In this document: positions 46,801 to 59,500 of the stretch, one piece after another
How the letters are laid out: the number at the start of each line of letters is the position of its first letter
Position numbering within the stretch: position 1 is the first letter of the stretch
NCBI GenBank assembly: GCA_023053545.1
Contig: JAKZAN010000007.1
Location: 4,712,001 to 4,776,000, forward strand
Source of the DNA: Lepidurus packardi
Taxonomy: Eukaryota; Arthropoda; Branchiopoda; Notostraca; Triopsidae
Reading direction: 5' to 3'
Length of the DNA stretch: 64,000 bases
The notes under the pieces: model-generated
Database searches by the model: none
The model's input: the letters and a program-made list of their open reading frames with translations, nothing else
What the model was told of the DNA's origin: nothing
Position numbers and translations under genes: made by a program

Positions 46801-49307
46801 CTTGGGTGTTTTCCAACTTACAGTAAGGCCACGGAGAACTGCAAGTAGGTGATCATTTTTGTCAAAAGATGGCACTGATGTCATGTGATGAGAATGCAGC
46901 AACTTTAAACAAAACCTTATAAGAAATTTGACGAAATTTATATGGTTATTTTTCTTTTATATTTTTGTTTAAAGTTACTGCATTCTCGTGATATAGGGGG
47001 TGTGATATCAATGACATCTGATGACAAAAATTATCAACTACGTTCACCGTGGCCTTCAGATAGTCCAAGGGTCTGAAGAGCTTCCCACTTATAGTACTTT
47101 TGTTTTTCTTGTTTTTAGGCGGAGGGAGAAGCCATTTATCACAATAAAGCAATTTTACTTGACATGCGGAGTTCGCGAACGTTTACGCAAAATGTAACCA
47201 TTGCCATGCCGAAGAATGCAGTACCAGGCTCACAATTTGTGGAATTTTCAGCCATTGCCGACATTATGGGTCCTAGTATAAACAACTTGGATCAGCTACT
47301 GCGCATGCCGTTCGGATGCGGGGAACAAAACATGCTACTCTTCGTACCCAATATTGTAGCCACTGAATATTTGAAAAATACCGGACAGCTTACCGAAGCG
47401 GTCAGAGCCAAGGCTCTCCGGTTCATCGAAACTGGCTACCAACGAGAATTAACCTACCGTCGCGAAGACGGATCTTTCAGTGCGTTTGGCAAGTCGGATC
47501 CATCGGGCAGCACTTGGTTAACCGCGTTTGTAGCGCGCTCCTTCTACCAAGCCTTACCTCATATTCCTATCGAAGAATCGGTCATCAACGACGCCTTGCT
47601 GTGGCTATCTTCGAACCAGCATTCCAATGGCAGCTTCCCCGAAGTCGGCAAAGTGTCGCACTCGGATATGCAGGGAGGATCGGGCAAAGGTGTGCCGTTG
47701 ACAGCTTACACATTACTCGCCTTTCTGGAAAACAAGAACAGGAGCAAGTTCACAAATCCGATCAACAAAGCCATCGATTTCTTGGCCAAGGAATTGCCGG
47801 GCATCACAGATTCTTATACCTTAGCTGTAGTAACCTACGCTTTACATTTATCTGAGCATCCCTCGAGGAATCAAGCCTTTGACAAGCTGGATGCCATGGC
47901 TAATTCCACCGATGGCTTCAAGTTTTGGTTCAAGCCCAACCCAGAGTCCCTAACCAAAAACCCCTTTGCTTCGGAACCCCGTTCCGTAGACGTGGAAATG
48001 ACTGCGTACGCCTTGCTAACTTATCTACAGAGAGGTTTAGTTTCCGAAGCTCTACCCATTATGAGATGGATGGTGGCTCAGAGGAATTCCAACGGAGGAT
48101 TTGCTTCAACCCAGGATACTGTCATCGGCATTTATGCCTTAGCCAAACTGGCGGAGAAAATCACGGTTCCCAATACCAATATTGAAGTCAAAATTAAATA
48201 CAACGAAGGAGTAGAGACGGTTAACCTCAAACGAGAAAATGCCATGGTCCTGCAGAAATTTAAGGTAGGAAATTGAAGTCATCTGATTTATTATAATTCC
48301 ATAATTAAGTTTCAAGTATTTTTCTTTATATATTATAATTCTCGATATTTTATTTTTATATATATATATATATTAGTATATTTTTATTTACATTTATATA
48401 TTTTTATTATCAAATTATAAGTGTATTTTTTTAAATTCAATTAAAAGTATTCTTGTGATGGGTTTAGTTGCCTCGGAGGACAACTGACATCACCATTGAA
48501 GCCAGTGGGAGTGGTTTCGCCATTTTACAGGTTTCCCATGGCTACAACCTGAACGTGACTGGCGAATGGCCGCTTTTCACTTTGGATCCACAACTTTTTA
48601 AGAATGCTGACCGAAATCGTATGCAACTTACCATCTGCTCAAGGTAATGTCAACTTTTTCATTGAGAAATGTTCATAACGGATTCCCCTCCCCGTTCAGT
48701 TTCGTAGGCGAGGAAAGTAATATGGCAGTCATGGAAGTCACGCTACCGTCAGGTTACGTGATGGATGTTGATTCCTTACCGAGTTTGAAAGCGTATAAAG
48801 ATGTCAAGCGGGTGGAAACGAAGGACGGTGGTACAGGTGTGATGCTGTATTTCGACAAAGTAAGCTTTTAATTCCAAAGCAGCTAATTACGAAAATGTAA
48901 ATTGTTTGGTTTCATAGATGACGAGGCAAACGGTCTGCCCTGCTATCCTGGCCCAGAGGATATTCAAAGTTGCTGAGCAACGTAAAGTACCGGTCGTCAT
49001 GTACGATTACTATGATCGATGTAAGTTTATCTTATTATTCAAGTGAAAAGCAGAACTAATTCTCGCTGTAGCACGACGCGCACGTGTGTTTTATGAGCCG
49101 ATTAAAGCTGACGTTTGTGATATTTGCCATGGCCCAGAATGCAAAACACAATGTGCTTCCAGAGAAGGCTGGACCGCAGAGGAGGAAGATGGGAAGGGAT
49201 GGGGTACGTTGGAACCCACAAGCCTAACTACGAGTGGACATCGGTCTCTACCTACCCTTCTAACTGTAATACTTTCGGGTTTATTGAGTGCGCTTTTACT
49301 GTTGTAA
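40900..49307 (+). CDS. Tep: Thioester-containing protein (insect TEP/CD109 type) with alternative variable-region exons
   Basis: A secreted or surface opsonin-like protein of the alpha-2-macroglobulin/complement family. Constant exons: 40900-40973, 41064-41732, 41793-41951, 42100-42271, 42329-42514, 42575-42931, 42985-43128, 43229-43360, 43425-43479, one of six cassettes (43717-45960), then 46233-46537, 46617-46777, 47119-48264, 48468-48643, 48700-48859, 48918-49020, 49072-49307. With cassette b: 4404 nt, 1467 aa. Visible parts: a signal peptide (VWIGFVVAFLPYIAVATSG), macroglobulin domains with IQTDKAIYKPGQ and EYVLPKFEV, the variable region, DTITSWVVTAFALD, an intact thioester GCGEQN at about residues 927-932, the alpha-alpha barrel (DGSFSAFGKSDPSGSTWLTA), and the receptor-binding-like domain. 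It ends with a Cys-rich stretch (CDICHGPECKTQC) and a hydrophobic tail (LLTVILSGLLSALLLL), suggesting GPI anchoring as in CD109. Confidence 0.95.
43717..43879 (+). CDS. TEP variable cassette a
   Basis: 53 internal codons, entry phase 1 and exit phase 2. It is acidic and ends with TRKYLPEVFLWES before the donor CA|GTAACA. The acceptor (CACGTCAG) has a weak pyrimidine tract, so its left edge is the least certain of the six. Confidence 0.6.
44062..44230 (+). CDS. TEP variable cassette b
   Basis: Starts YYRSAIDS, ends RLRQRFPETWLWEEKPA before donor GA|GTATAA. Entry phase 1, exit phase 2. Acceptor GGCATTAG follows a pyrimidine-rich stretch. It has the canonical insect TEP ending FPETWLW. Confidence 0.85.
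44414..44567 (+). CDS. TEP variable cassette c
   Basis: Starts FYRSILRTS, ends RVRRNFPETWFWESREA before donor GA|GTACTT. Entry phase 1, exit phase 2. Acceptor TACCCTTTAG. Confidence 0.85.
44767..44932 (+). CDS. TEP variable cassette d
   Basis: Starts WFRSMDSATP, ends RLRHRFPETWLWLNNTA before donor AA|GTATTG. Entry phase 1, exit phase 2. Acceptor TTGCTTTAG. Confidence 0.83.
45203..45452 (+). CDS. TEP variable cassette e (long, proline-rich)
   Basis: Starts RFTTVAPRPAAANRP, continues proline-rich, ends LLRDPPPTWIFATKEA before donor GG|GTACTT. At 250 nt it is about 80 nt longer than the others and lacks FPE, but it keeps TW+aromatic. Entry phase 1, exit phase 2. Acceptor CCCTTTGCTCAG is strong. 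Confidence 0.75.
45807..45960 (+). CDS. TEP variable cassette f
   Basis: Starts QWRSLDAMPVDS, ends RVRTLFPEVWLFSGSLA before donor GG|GTATTT. Entry phase 1, exit phase 2. Acceptor GATTTATGTAG. It is the cassette nearest the downstream constant exon at 46233. Confidence 0.83.
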
Positions 49308-49837
49308 AGAAATAACGAGGGGCATTGAATATTTTTTTTTATTGTTTTAATGAGAAACCCGTTATTTTAAATACTTCTGTATAAAATTGTGCCTTGTTCA
49401 TTTTCTTTTTTTCTTTATTAGATCTCAAATGTATTGGAATAACTTAACCATAAAGTAATGTAGGGACTAAAATGTGATAGTGGAATTAGTATTGTCGGTT
49501 CTCCACACGGAACTTTTCCCCGGCACTCGATAATTGTTCTTTGCTCTAATATTTTCGACTAGCTTGAAATATAGCTTGTTAACTTAATTTTGCTTTCTTA
49601 TTTTTCAGTTCTATTATTAAATTTGGCTGGGTTTTAATCGAATCGTAGAATTATACGCACACATGCAAAAAGGAAAAATTTCGCTGTTTTCGGTTGGGAA
49701 GGACTTTTCGCATTTTGAGAATTATTTTCGATGGGAAGTATTATTTTTTTTTTAACATTATTACATACGTATTATAATAAGTATTACATACGTATAAAAA
49801 AATGCGTCACAAGGAATCCGGAACCCGACAGAAGGAC

Positions 49838-49895
49838 GCCTAACGTAACCTAACCTACCTAAACTAGCCAAATCAAACCTAACCTAGTCTAACCT
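49838..49895. repeat. Degenerate interstitial CCTAA run
   Basis: Mixed CCTAA, CGTAA and CCTACC units over about 58 bp, resembling the runs at 3702 and 5051 but more diverged. Confidence 0.6.
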
Positions 49896-50344
49896 TGTGA
49901 CATATTTTCATTACGGCTTAAGCACTTTCAAATCTCGTAGGCGATTAACCAACGTGCAGGAATTTTGTTGAAATTGAAATTTTATTGGTCCCTTGAAAGG
50001 TTATGGACCTGGCGTCCTTCTGTTGGGACACGGCATCCTTGTGTCGGGGCCCGGCGTCCTTGCTTCCGGTATACGGAGTTCTTTGATCGAGTCCTCCCTG
50101 TGTCGTGTTACCTTTTGAGGATATGGGGCCCGCTGGGAGTATTCAAATGTCACTAGGTGTCGTCTGGATGCAGCGAGTGGGGCCTGAGACGAAGGGAGCC
50201 GCCATTTTAGGTAGTGTTTAAATGTTTTTGGCCTGATCGTGGAGCTTAACTGTGCGGTGATGAGTGATTAACTATGAGTGGATAAGTATAAGTGAATATA
50301 ATGAGTGAATAACTATAAGTTGTAAGCTGCAAGGTTGGAAACAC

Positions 50345-50350
50345 TTTATT
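50345..50350 (-). promoter_or_regulatory. Poly(A) signal of the Rho GEF gene
   Basis: AATAAA on the minus strand about 230 bases beyond the stop codon at 50580-50582. Confidence 0.45.
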
Positions 50351-50579
50351 ACTTCCGGCCCGGCACAGTTATTTTTACAAGTCAATATGCTCATAAAATA
50401 GCAATAGAAAATAAGCCAGGTTAAGAAATAGCACTCCAGCATATAAATATCTCTCCTATTTCAACCAAGTATTTAAGCCTTATTTACAGCAGCTAACATT
50501 GTAGTACTACAATGTATCGTTTCTCCATCTTAAAGTCAATGCCACCACGAGAGCTAACTAAATCCCTCGATCTTTACAA

Positions 50580-53500
50580 CTACAAGGAGGAAAAATCTAT
50601 TAAAATACTGGAACATAAATTAGCTGCAAGAAACTTTACCTCCGTTCTTGGCACTTGCTTGAATGTGCCTGATGTAACGCTTCGAAAGCTTCCTGTCATG
50701 GTTATTGTGGAACTTAAGTATCCGAACAGATCAGGAGACAATGGAGACATAGGCGTCCCAGAATCCACTGACATAGTGGTAATGGAACTGTCAGACCTTC
50801 CCACTCTTCTATGGGCATTATTAACATCTGTTTCGTCGAAGCTACTCGGTAGATCTGCAATGATGCCAGATTCTAAACACCCAGAAAATACAGTTATTAC
50901 TGCCAGTACAAAGATTTGTTCGATATGGGGATTTACCGTTCGAACATTGGCTTTGATTAGTAGAGCGATTGGCTCTGGGACTATCCACCGGATCAAAAGC
51001 CAGGTTCAAAGCTCCAATATTCGGGTTTACGCCTGAAGAACCCGAACTACTTCCTGAACTGGAGCTTACTGAGATTATGGAATGAGGTCTTTTACTATGA
51101 CGTCCATCGCTGAGGTTCACTGACGTGATTGACTGCCGAAATCGGGGAGCTGGTTAAACAAAGACCGACAGTTAATTGACAGTTAAGAATTAATTGACGT
51201 TTTTGAAAGTTTTCTAGACTTACTTGTACCTTTGCAAAGCTGGCTGTAGCTTATGGATCTGTCGTTAATTTGGTCCTGACTGGGCCGTATATCTAAACAA
51301 GGTTTGCTGCCAACTCCCATTTCTACCATCTCTGCCAAACGTAACTCTGTCCAAATTTAAACACACAAGAATAAATACCAAAAGAAAACTGAAAGAAAGA
51401 AACTAAGAAAGAAAGAAAGAAAGAAAGAAAAGGATTATGTTAATTGTTTCATACCTCGATTGCGAAACGCTTGCTTCCATAATAGCCTGGACAAATCCTC
51501 AACCCAGACATCCTTGGTTTCGGGAGACATAGATTGCAATAGAAACAAGTCGTTCAGTTTGCGCTTGCGGAACCAAATCTCAAACTTGGTCGTAGATTCG
51601 CCCACTTGAGCCGTCATTCCGATATCGCTTATTTTCATGCTATGCTTGTAGATGTAAATATCCAAGTTCTGCGAAGCAATTCTCATTTGAATAAACCCGC
51701 TCACTCCTATAACTTCCAAAATAGGTATTACCTTGCGCTCAGGGTCTCGTTTGGCTTTGCTGAACAGTACAAGGTCTTCAAATAAGAAAACATGACGTAA
51801 ACCCTTCTTGCGCCCTTGCCATACCAAGAATTCGTTTTGGCGTAGCAGCCTTCCTTGTTCTTTCACATTAATCTGAAACCAGAAACAACAACAAAATATT
51901 AGTGCCGGATTAAAATAAAAATTACTATAAAAATTCGTACGTCGCAATCGCGAAGCGAGTCCATCGCAAGCAAATCGTTGCCATGCCGTAACTGAAATCG
52001 CACCATTTGCTCAGCCGCCAACAAGTCTGGATATTCGGGTTCCTTTTCGTCGCTTTCTTTCAGCAGCTGCTTTAGCAATAACGCGTACTTTCCCATTCGT
52101 TGCACCGGCTTCAATAAGTAGCTTGCCACGTCCATCTTATCCCCTAACTCCATTTGTTTTGGCTGTTTAAAAAAAAAGAAAACTTAACCTAAGCTCGAGA
52201 AGATATATAGTTGAAGAAACTTACCCTGAAGAACGCTGTGCCATATTCCGATAACAAGGTATCCGACTTGGGCTTATTTTTGTTGTATAACGCGTATAAA
52301 TAGAATTGTTGCTCCTAATGACAAAAATGTTACACAAATCTGAATTACATTGAAACTAGTAATTTACGTGTCTTAGGAAGCACTGCCCCACTAAAAACGG
52401 CATACTTTCGCACATTTCGAGTTCTTTCAGGAAGTAATGACTATGGAATTCGTGAATCTTCTCCAGGTTGCCAAAAATAACGTTGCGCTTCCCTCGCAAA
52501 GCTTGGGGAATGTCTTCTCGCGATAACTCTGGGATGTAACTTTCAATAATGTACTCGAGAGAGCGAACATAATCCCTTTCTGTGTGAATCATTTCTCTCA
52601 TGATGAGCAGCAATGTTCTATACGAGTTACAAAAAAGAAATTAAAATCCGCCTGGCTTTTTGTTATCGAAAAAAAGGGCGCTATTTACTTTTGAGTTTTA
52701 ATTTGTTGCTCGTTAAGGCCTGCCTCTTCCATCTCAGCAAGGGGCAGAGATAAATTGAGGTTGGACGCCCGCGAATAAAGGTGACTGTTCACCGGAATAG
52801 GTGATACAGGGGTACTAGGTATGTTGGTGGGCTCTGGAGCACCTTCAGTATCCGTTGGCCGTCCGTCAGAATCTCCTTCAGGGTCTTCGGCGTCTTCCTG
52901 ATCTTCACGATCATTATCTCCCTGCGCAGACGGAGACCCTACGGAGGCACCAGAATCTTCGGTCTCGCCCAAACTAAAAACAGCGAAGAATGTATTCATT
53001 AGAAAATTGAAATTTTCTCGGAACTATTTTTATTGGGAGAAAAATTTTCCCTTACCTTTGAGAGCTAGACATGGGTGCACTTTTCTCCGGGGTCTCGCTA
53101 CCCGTCGAAGATACGCTATCTTGATGTTGCAAACGAGGTTTCGTCGCCGGTGGTTCGTAGGACAGGGACCGAGCTAAGAGATTGGCTTTGTTTGCAAAAT
53201 TGCCGCCATACGATAATCTCCCATGGGAGATTCCCATATTGCTTAAATTCTGCGGAACGGTAGTACAGCGTTTGGTCATTTCGTTAGAACTGCAACTAAC
53301 TGAACTCTGTCCCGACGAAGAGCTAGACGAAGTCGTTGTGGATGTAGAAGACGAGGATTTCGAAGAGGCAAAACTTTGTACGGATGTTCTCGAAGTGTAG
53401 ACCAAACTACCTCGCGTAATTGGCGATACGCAACTTTTGTCCACTTCATCACGACTGATGGGACTTGTCATCTCAGCGCTCGAACACGAGCAACTTGTGT

Positions 53501-56500
53501 TCGTGGTAGTTGCTGCTGCATCTATATTACACCAGCAAATTAACGCATAAGGAATATGGGAATATAGAATTGTGCTGTCACCTGTGATTATAGGGGAAGA
53601 ACCGGTGACTATTTTTGGCGTGCTGGCTTGGAATTCGGTTGGATGACTGACTTGGGGCGATTGGGGGGTCTGGTCATGTGATGAAGATGTTGGATCCGCA
53701 TCACTGCAGTCTCTTTTCATGCCAGGTTTTTTGCTGTACCGCTGCAAAACGCTTTGTCGGGTTTTCATTAAATCCAGTGTCTCTTGACATCGCGCTCGGG
53801 CCACCTGTGAGGATTCCATTAAGGAGATACAAATTTAAACAGGTTTCCAGTTTAAAGTAAGGACATACCTTGCACTGTTCTAAAAGTGCCAGATTGCCCA
53901 GTTTCTCTGTCAGACTTTGCATATTGTCGAAAATCGACGTTTCTAATGGAGGACGATTGCGAAGAAAATTTTCCAATTGCCGAAGCAAATGATTGGCCAA
54001 CGCAGGGCACGGACTTGCGCTTGGCTCCAACTTGAGCCGCGAGGCCATTTTCATCGCTTCCAGGCCCCAGTCGTAAGCCTGATTGGACAAAAACGCCAAG
54101 GGGAAATTATTGATTTAGTGTCTACTTTTCCAATCGCTTAAGGGATTTTTTTTTTATACGAAGAAACTCACCACAAAACATTTCAAACATGTCTAAGTAT
54201 AGACCATAGACCCAGAAGGAATCTTTTATTAGGTTTGGAAAAACAAAAGTTTCTTACTTTATCGAGAAGTTCATAGCAACGCGTCGTGTCTTCCAAGCGT
54301 TCTCGCGTGTCCTCTAGCCGGTCGCTGAAGCGGCACAATTGCGTTTTCAATGATTGCGCAAGGTCTTGGACTGAAGTATCGCTGTTAGCATTGTTGGGAT
54401 TATCGGTATCAACAGGTGAAACTCCTGCGTTGGTCGAAGTTTCCGCATAGCTAAGTTCCTCGAGTAGATCGTTCCCTTTCTCTATCTGCTTCTGTAAAGA
54501 GATGGTAAATAAGACAAAAGAGCGTTGAGTAACAGGTACATCCTTTCTTATTGCGATACGAAATCCTCATTATCAAAGCTCCATTATTGCAATTTCTCCG
54601 TTACACCGAGTCCAGACCGAGATAAACGTTAACATCGCAACACCCTAAGGAAGAAGCATTTCCTAAAGGAGAGTGGCTCTCTGCATATTAATGAACTAGC
54701 CAACCGTGCTTTTTCAACCCGCGGCCAACACCCTACCGTGTTCTGTTTTTTGCTTGTCTGATTTGTTGTAACCTGTTATAAACGAAAGTGAAAAAGAGGA
54801 CGAGTCAGCTCCTTTAAGAGAGAAAGTGCTGGGTCGAATATTACACATTTCTTGACGTTGGCGACTTATTATTGTTATTTTTACCAGAAACGGTATATGG
54901 ACATTCTCTACGGTCAAAGGGATCATTCTAATTTAGAAGAATATATTTTTACAGCCCTCTCTGGGCCTTTTTTAATACACCTGGCCTGTAATCAACTGTT
55001 GCATTGGTTTCATAAATAAGAACCATGAAGTTTGAATTCTTGGTTTCCCCAGCAGACATTCTCATGCAAAAGAACTGTCTAATTGACATGGGAAGTTGGG
55101 GAGGTGTTTTATGCATCGCACGAGTTTTTACACGAATATTCTTGCTTGTCAACTCTGAGCCAAGGCCAAGACAATTACAATCAAAGAACGACTTAGTAGA
55201 AAATATGTGGCGAACATGTGTACTATTAAATCACTTTTACTAAGTTCCTTGAAGCGATCGTTCTTCGTTTGTAAGCTTCATGCGTATTTACTGCTTCTAT
55301 TAGAATGTTAAAATTTTCCGCGGAAATGGGCAGTTTTCTCGGTATAGTAGAAGTTTGCACGAGTTGGTTGACCTCACCTAGCCCTTAAACCCGAACGAAA
55401 CAATAACGAACCCGGAAAACGAAAACAGTTCGTTTCATGCTTTTTGCGGTTTGGCACTTTTATATGCGAAATACCCAAAATGAATAAAGGTGAAACTCCT
55501 TGACCTCAGTTGGCCTTGATCTTGGGAGCAAAAGGCAAGCAAAAAGTCCCCCCCCCCCTTTTTTGGGCCAATTCGCATAGTTTTGAGCTTATCAATGGTG
55601 GAATTCTTTGGTGGGGTTTGGAATGCTTTCATCACTTGTGGCCCCGGATCTAGAGCAATAAGCCACAGTATTCGGCACTTACCCGAAGCCTTTACTTTAT
55701 GGGTCCTTGGACAGTGACTATGATTATTTAACCCTCCAGCCTAAGCTAGCAGGTCACGGAACTTGCAGCGACCTTTGACTTGACGGGACAATTAACCTAC
55801 TTAATGCGTAACGCAGTTGTGTATTTGCTGTCTAAGTTACATGCCCTTTCATCCGTGGGAGAACCATTTTCTGCTCATTTTAATGCATGCACAGTACTCT
55901 TTTTAAAGAGGTGCTGAGAGGGGCCTATTGATGTCATCACCTCATCCGGTAAGTTTTATTTTAAGAAGAACCGTTGACGAGTTTCTTTGTTGCCCTATTA
56001 GTGGAGAAGTCATTAACGAGACTTGTTTCCCGTGACATGGAACAGCATGGGTATGCAGCAATGGGGCTGTAAGCGGGCATTTCCAAGAAGGGTACTAAGA
56101 TGTCCTAGCGATAGGCAAGTGAGCGGAAATGCTGCTCGACAAGTGTGAAAGACAGACACATTGCGAGATCTACGGAAGATTCTTGTACTACAGTTATGTA
56201 AATTGTCGTATGTAGGACGTTTCGAGAAATTAGTTGTCTGGGCCTAAAAATACCCTTCGCTGTAAGGACTTGCAATGAGGGTAGAAGGGTACCCTGATCC
56301 ATTTTGCCTTGGAATCCGTAGATTTGACAGGATTTGCGTGCGGGTATGATGCGATTTGGAATCAAGGAAACTGGGCTATTAGCACACACATTAATTTCCT
56401 TTTTAGCATACGGGTTCCAAAGGACGAATCCATTAGTGATCGATTTTCGTTCGACACGAGATGAAATGCGAAAAGAATATACCTATATTCTTTACTTTTT

Positions 56501-59500
56501 CTTATTATTTATGTTTTTTTTTATTTATTATGTTTTTTGTATTTTATTATTTTTTTTTACTTTTTTATGTTATTATTTTTTTAGACCTAGGCGTGAGCAT
56601 CGCTCATTGCCGTCCTGTTATTTAATGTTTTTATTTCTTATTATTTATGTTTTACTGTTTATTTTATTTATTTATTTTTTATGTTTGTTTTTTAATGTTT
56701 CTATTTTGTATTATTTATAATTTTCTGTCATTTTTAATCAAAGTAAGCCTTAACTATAGTAGGTCCATGTCAGAAAACTAAACCAGAAATTGCTTGTTGC
56801 TCAAAGTAATTATTTCAAGTCTGAAAATTTACTAGTTTCCGAAGGCAAGGCTGTGGGACATTGTTGCCGATTGATATTCGTCAATCTTACCCAAAGCTGG
56901 ATAGATAACCTGACAAGCGCCTTCAATTACACTTTATACTTTGCTGAGAGGTGTGAAGGAACAAGAGAAGCCTTCATTTTCAATACCTATCACCGTGCTA
57001 GATAAAAGAGAATATATGTTCACACATGGGAAATCAAATTGGAAAGCCAACAAGCCACGAAAAGTGGATCGTTCTAGCTAACCACACGGAAATCTACATA
57101 TAAAGATTCAGCTTGAAGGATGTGCCCTATGTGGAAGCCATGGGGGCAGGAAGTTGGCTATTGAGCGTTCTTAATTAAATTTGGTCTCGTTTTGGGGATT
57201 GCTTACTTGCTCGTTTAGCGAAGCTTAAATTAAATGTCCTGGCTCAAAAGTGGAACTTATAAAGCTTCACAATTTGCCCCGAACCGAGCCAGTATTGTTA
57301 TACATAGCCAGTACTATATAATATACATCACACCCCCGACGCGAGGGACTCGTGTCACAATTACAATGCTACTACGGATCCCATTGTGGAAGGGTGGTCC
57401 TAATTTAGTTGAGCATACAGAAAACAGTGTTTGGGGGAGCAAGCAAGCAAGCGCCGAATCTATCGGACGCCCAGCTGCCTCCGCGCCTATTGTTGTTCTA
57501 TCTGCAATCCCTGCAGATGTGTTTAGAGGTTATGTACAAGGGTTATATGTGTGTGGGTCGAGGTTTTGGAAGTTGGGGCAAGAGGAAAAGTCCCGAGAAG
57601 GCGCGACCAATTGGGCAGTTAATTCGGTCAATTCATTGTTGCGTTCGTGGCGTCCCCCTCACTTCTGTTCTCGCATAGGACGCACATGGCATCCTCGGAA
57701 ATCGAAAAGAGAAGAGGCTTTTAAGGACAGCATCCCTTGGATTTTCATGTGATATGTGACAAGATCCAAATGACAGGGCGGCAATAGGTCCCTCTAACCC
57801 CCTCTTTGGTTTACATTTGTTTATGTAAAGCTTAAAGCCCCATATGAGAGACAGTCCTGAATCAGTTTAAAAGGGAAACCTGGTGGAACTGCTTTAAAAA
57901 GAAAGGGCTGAAATGAGGTTGTTGTTCCTGATATAGAAGATGAAATGCATCTGTGTCGGCGAAGGACGACAGCTGCTGAACAATCAGCGGCGTATACATG
58001 CATGTAATAACATAGCAAGGTTTATATGTGGGAGAGACCTGTCCATTAAGTGCAAATGGCGTCTTTGTTCTTCACGACCATCTAACTGGCCTTTGCCAAC
58101 AGTCCTACTTTGGTCTATGTGACATTCTTGGATGTTGCACCTTACAACGACATATAATTGGCACTTGCCAAAAGCCCTAATTTTGTCTACGTGGCATTCT
58201 TGGATGTTTCACCTTACAATTAAGGCTTTGGCAGGCCTAGGCGTAGGCTTAGGAGTGCTAAGTGCGGAGATGATGACTATCTATGCTTAGGTTGTCGAAA
58301 GTTCACTTCTTGCCCTCTTTGCGAATTGTACATTAGATTCAGACACACCCAACCCTTTATGTTAAAAAGAAATATCAGTGCTGTAATAACGAGAAAGCTG
58401 AGGTATTTTTTAGGGAAGGCAAAGAAAGAACAACTGGGGGAAACTTTTAAGAGGTAATGCTAAGTGTATACCTGCCCAAGACGTATCAAGGTAGGGATAA
58501 TTGGACTCTCGTTCGCGGTTTCTTCGTCTTCTTCCTCTTGGTAGGATGACGGAGGGAAAGCAGGTGTTATCCAGAAAGAAGGTACGGACTTACGATATCG
58601 CTCGGTCCTAGCTCGTACACATCTCGTAGCTGAACGAGAGTCGGCGTAGGAACTGATTCGATGTCGTTCAAACGAAGGTACACGTTTTACACGAAGTAAG
58701 CGACAGGACTCGACGCTGTTATTCGCTCCTGGAACACTCATCCTGTCAGAATTCTCAAGCTGCTCGTGATCCGGCCCTAAGCTCGGACTTTAGACTTCCC
58801 AGAAGATGAGGGGATGCTCTTTGGCAGAAGCTATGACATGCGTGGGCACTTGGACACTTTTGAAAATTATGACTTCACGGAATGTCAGAATTCGGAAGTC
58901 CGTGTCAGGCGCCGAAACCGAAATAGGATGCGAAGGTTCGGTCACGTTCAACTTTCGTTGTCCCTGTCACGCAACAGCATCTGTTGAAGTTTAGATTTTA
59001 CCGGGCGCAGGAGATATAGCTTGGGCGACGTTTGTAATTACAAGGAGAAAGGGTTCACCATTGGCTACCCACTCGACACTGCACATCAGCACAGCTGTGT
59101 AAAAAGTGAAAAATCTTTCACGTCTAACGAAATGATGTGGCCCACTTTACCGTCGAAGCGCAAGCAAAATTTCAACGTCTGCTCTTTTCGCTTGTGCAAC
59201 AATGTGTGCGAGTTTCTCCTTCATAGGGGCGTAGGGGGACGGGGAGGGAGCCCTTGTAATTCGAGTGTTCGCTTAGAAGTAAATAGTCTGAAAAACTGCA
59301 CCCATTTCCGTCACTTGAAATCCTAACAAAGCTGCACGCTTTACAAATCCCTCGCTTCCATATCCAAGACGATTTCCAGAATACTTTCTGAACTTGAAAA
59401 TCGACGTTGGCCTGATAACGGTCTTTACAGTCAGAATGATACTCGTAATTGCGATACATGAAAGCATCTCGTCAACATGCAGAACACACGAGAAAAAGTG

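Larger units (their letters stand above)
49308..50579. other. Convergent spacer between TEP and the Rho GEF gene
   Basis: Contains both 3' UTRs and a CCTAA-containing repeat at 49838-49895. No coding exon is recognised. Confidence 0.5.

Noticed and set aside
50512-51036. Plus-strand open frame of 174 codons
   Set aside because: It is antisense to the last two Rho GEF exons, which have correct splice phases and the expected Ser-rich tail.
57234-57752. Open frame of 172 codons in the long Rho GEF intron
   Set aside because: No domain, signal or splice context; low-complexity composition. Length alone is not enough.
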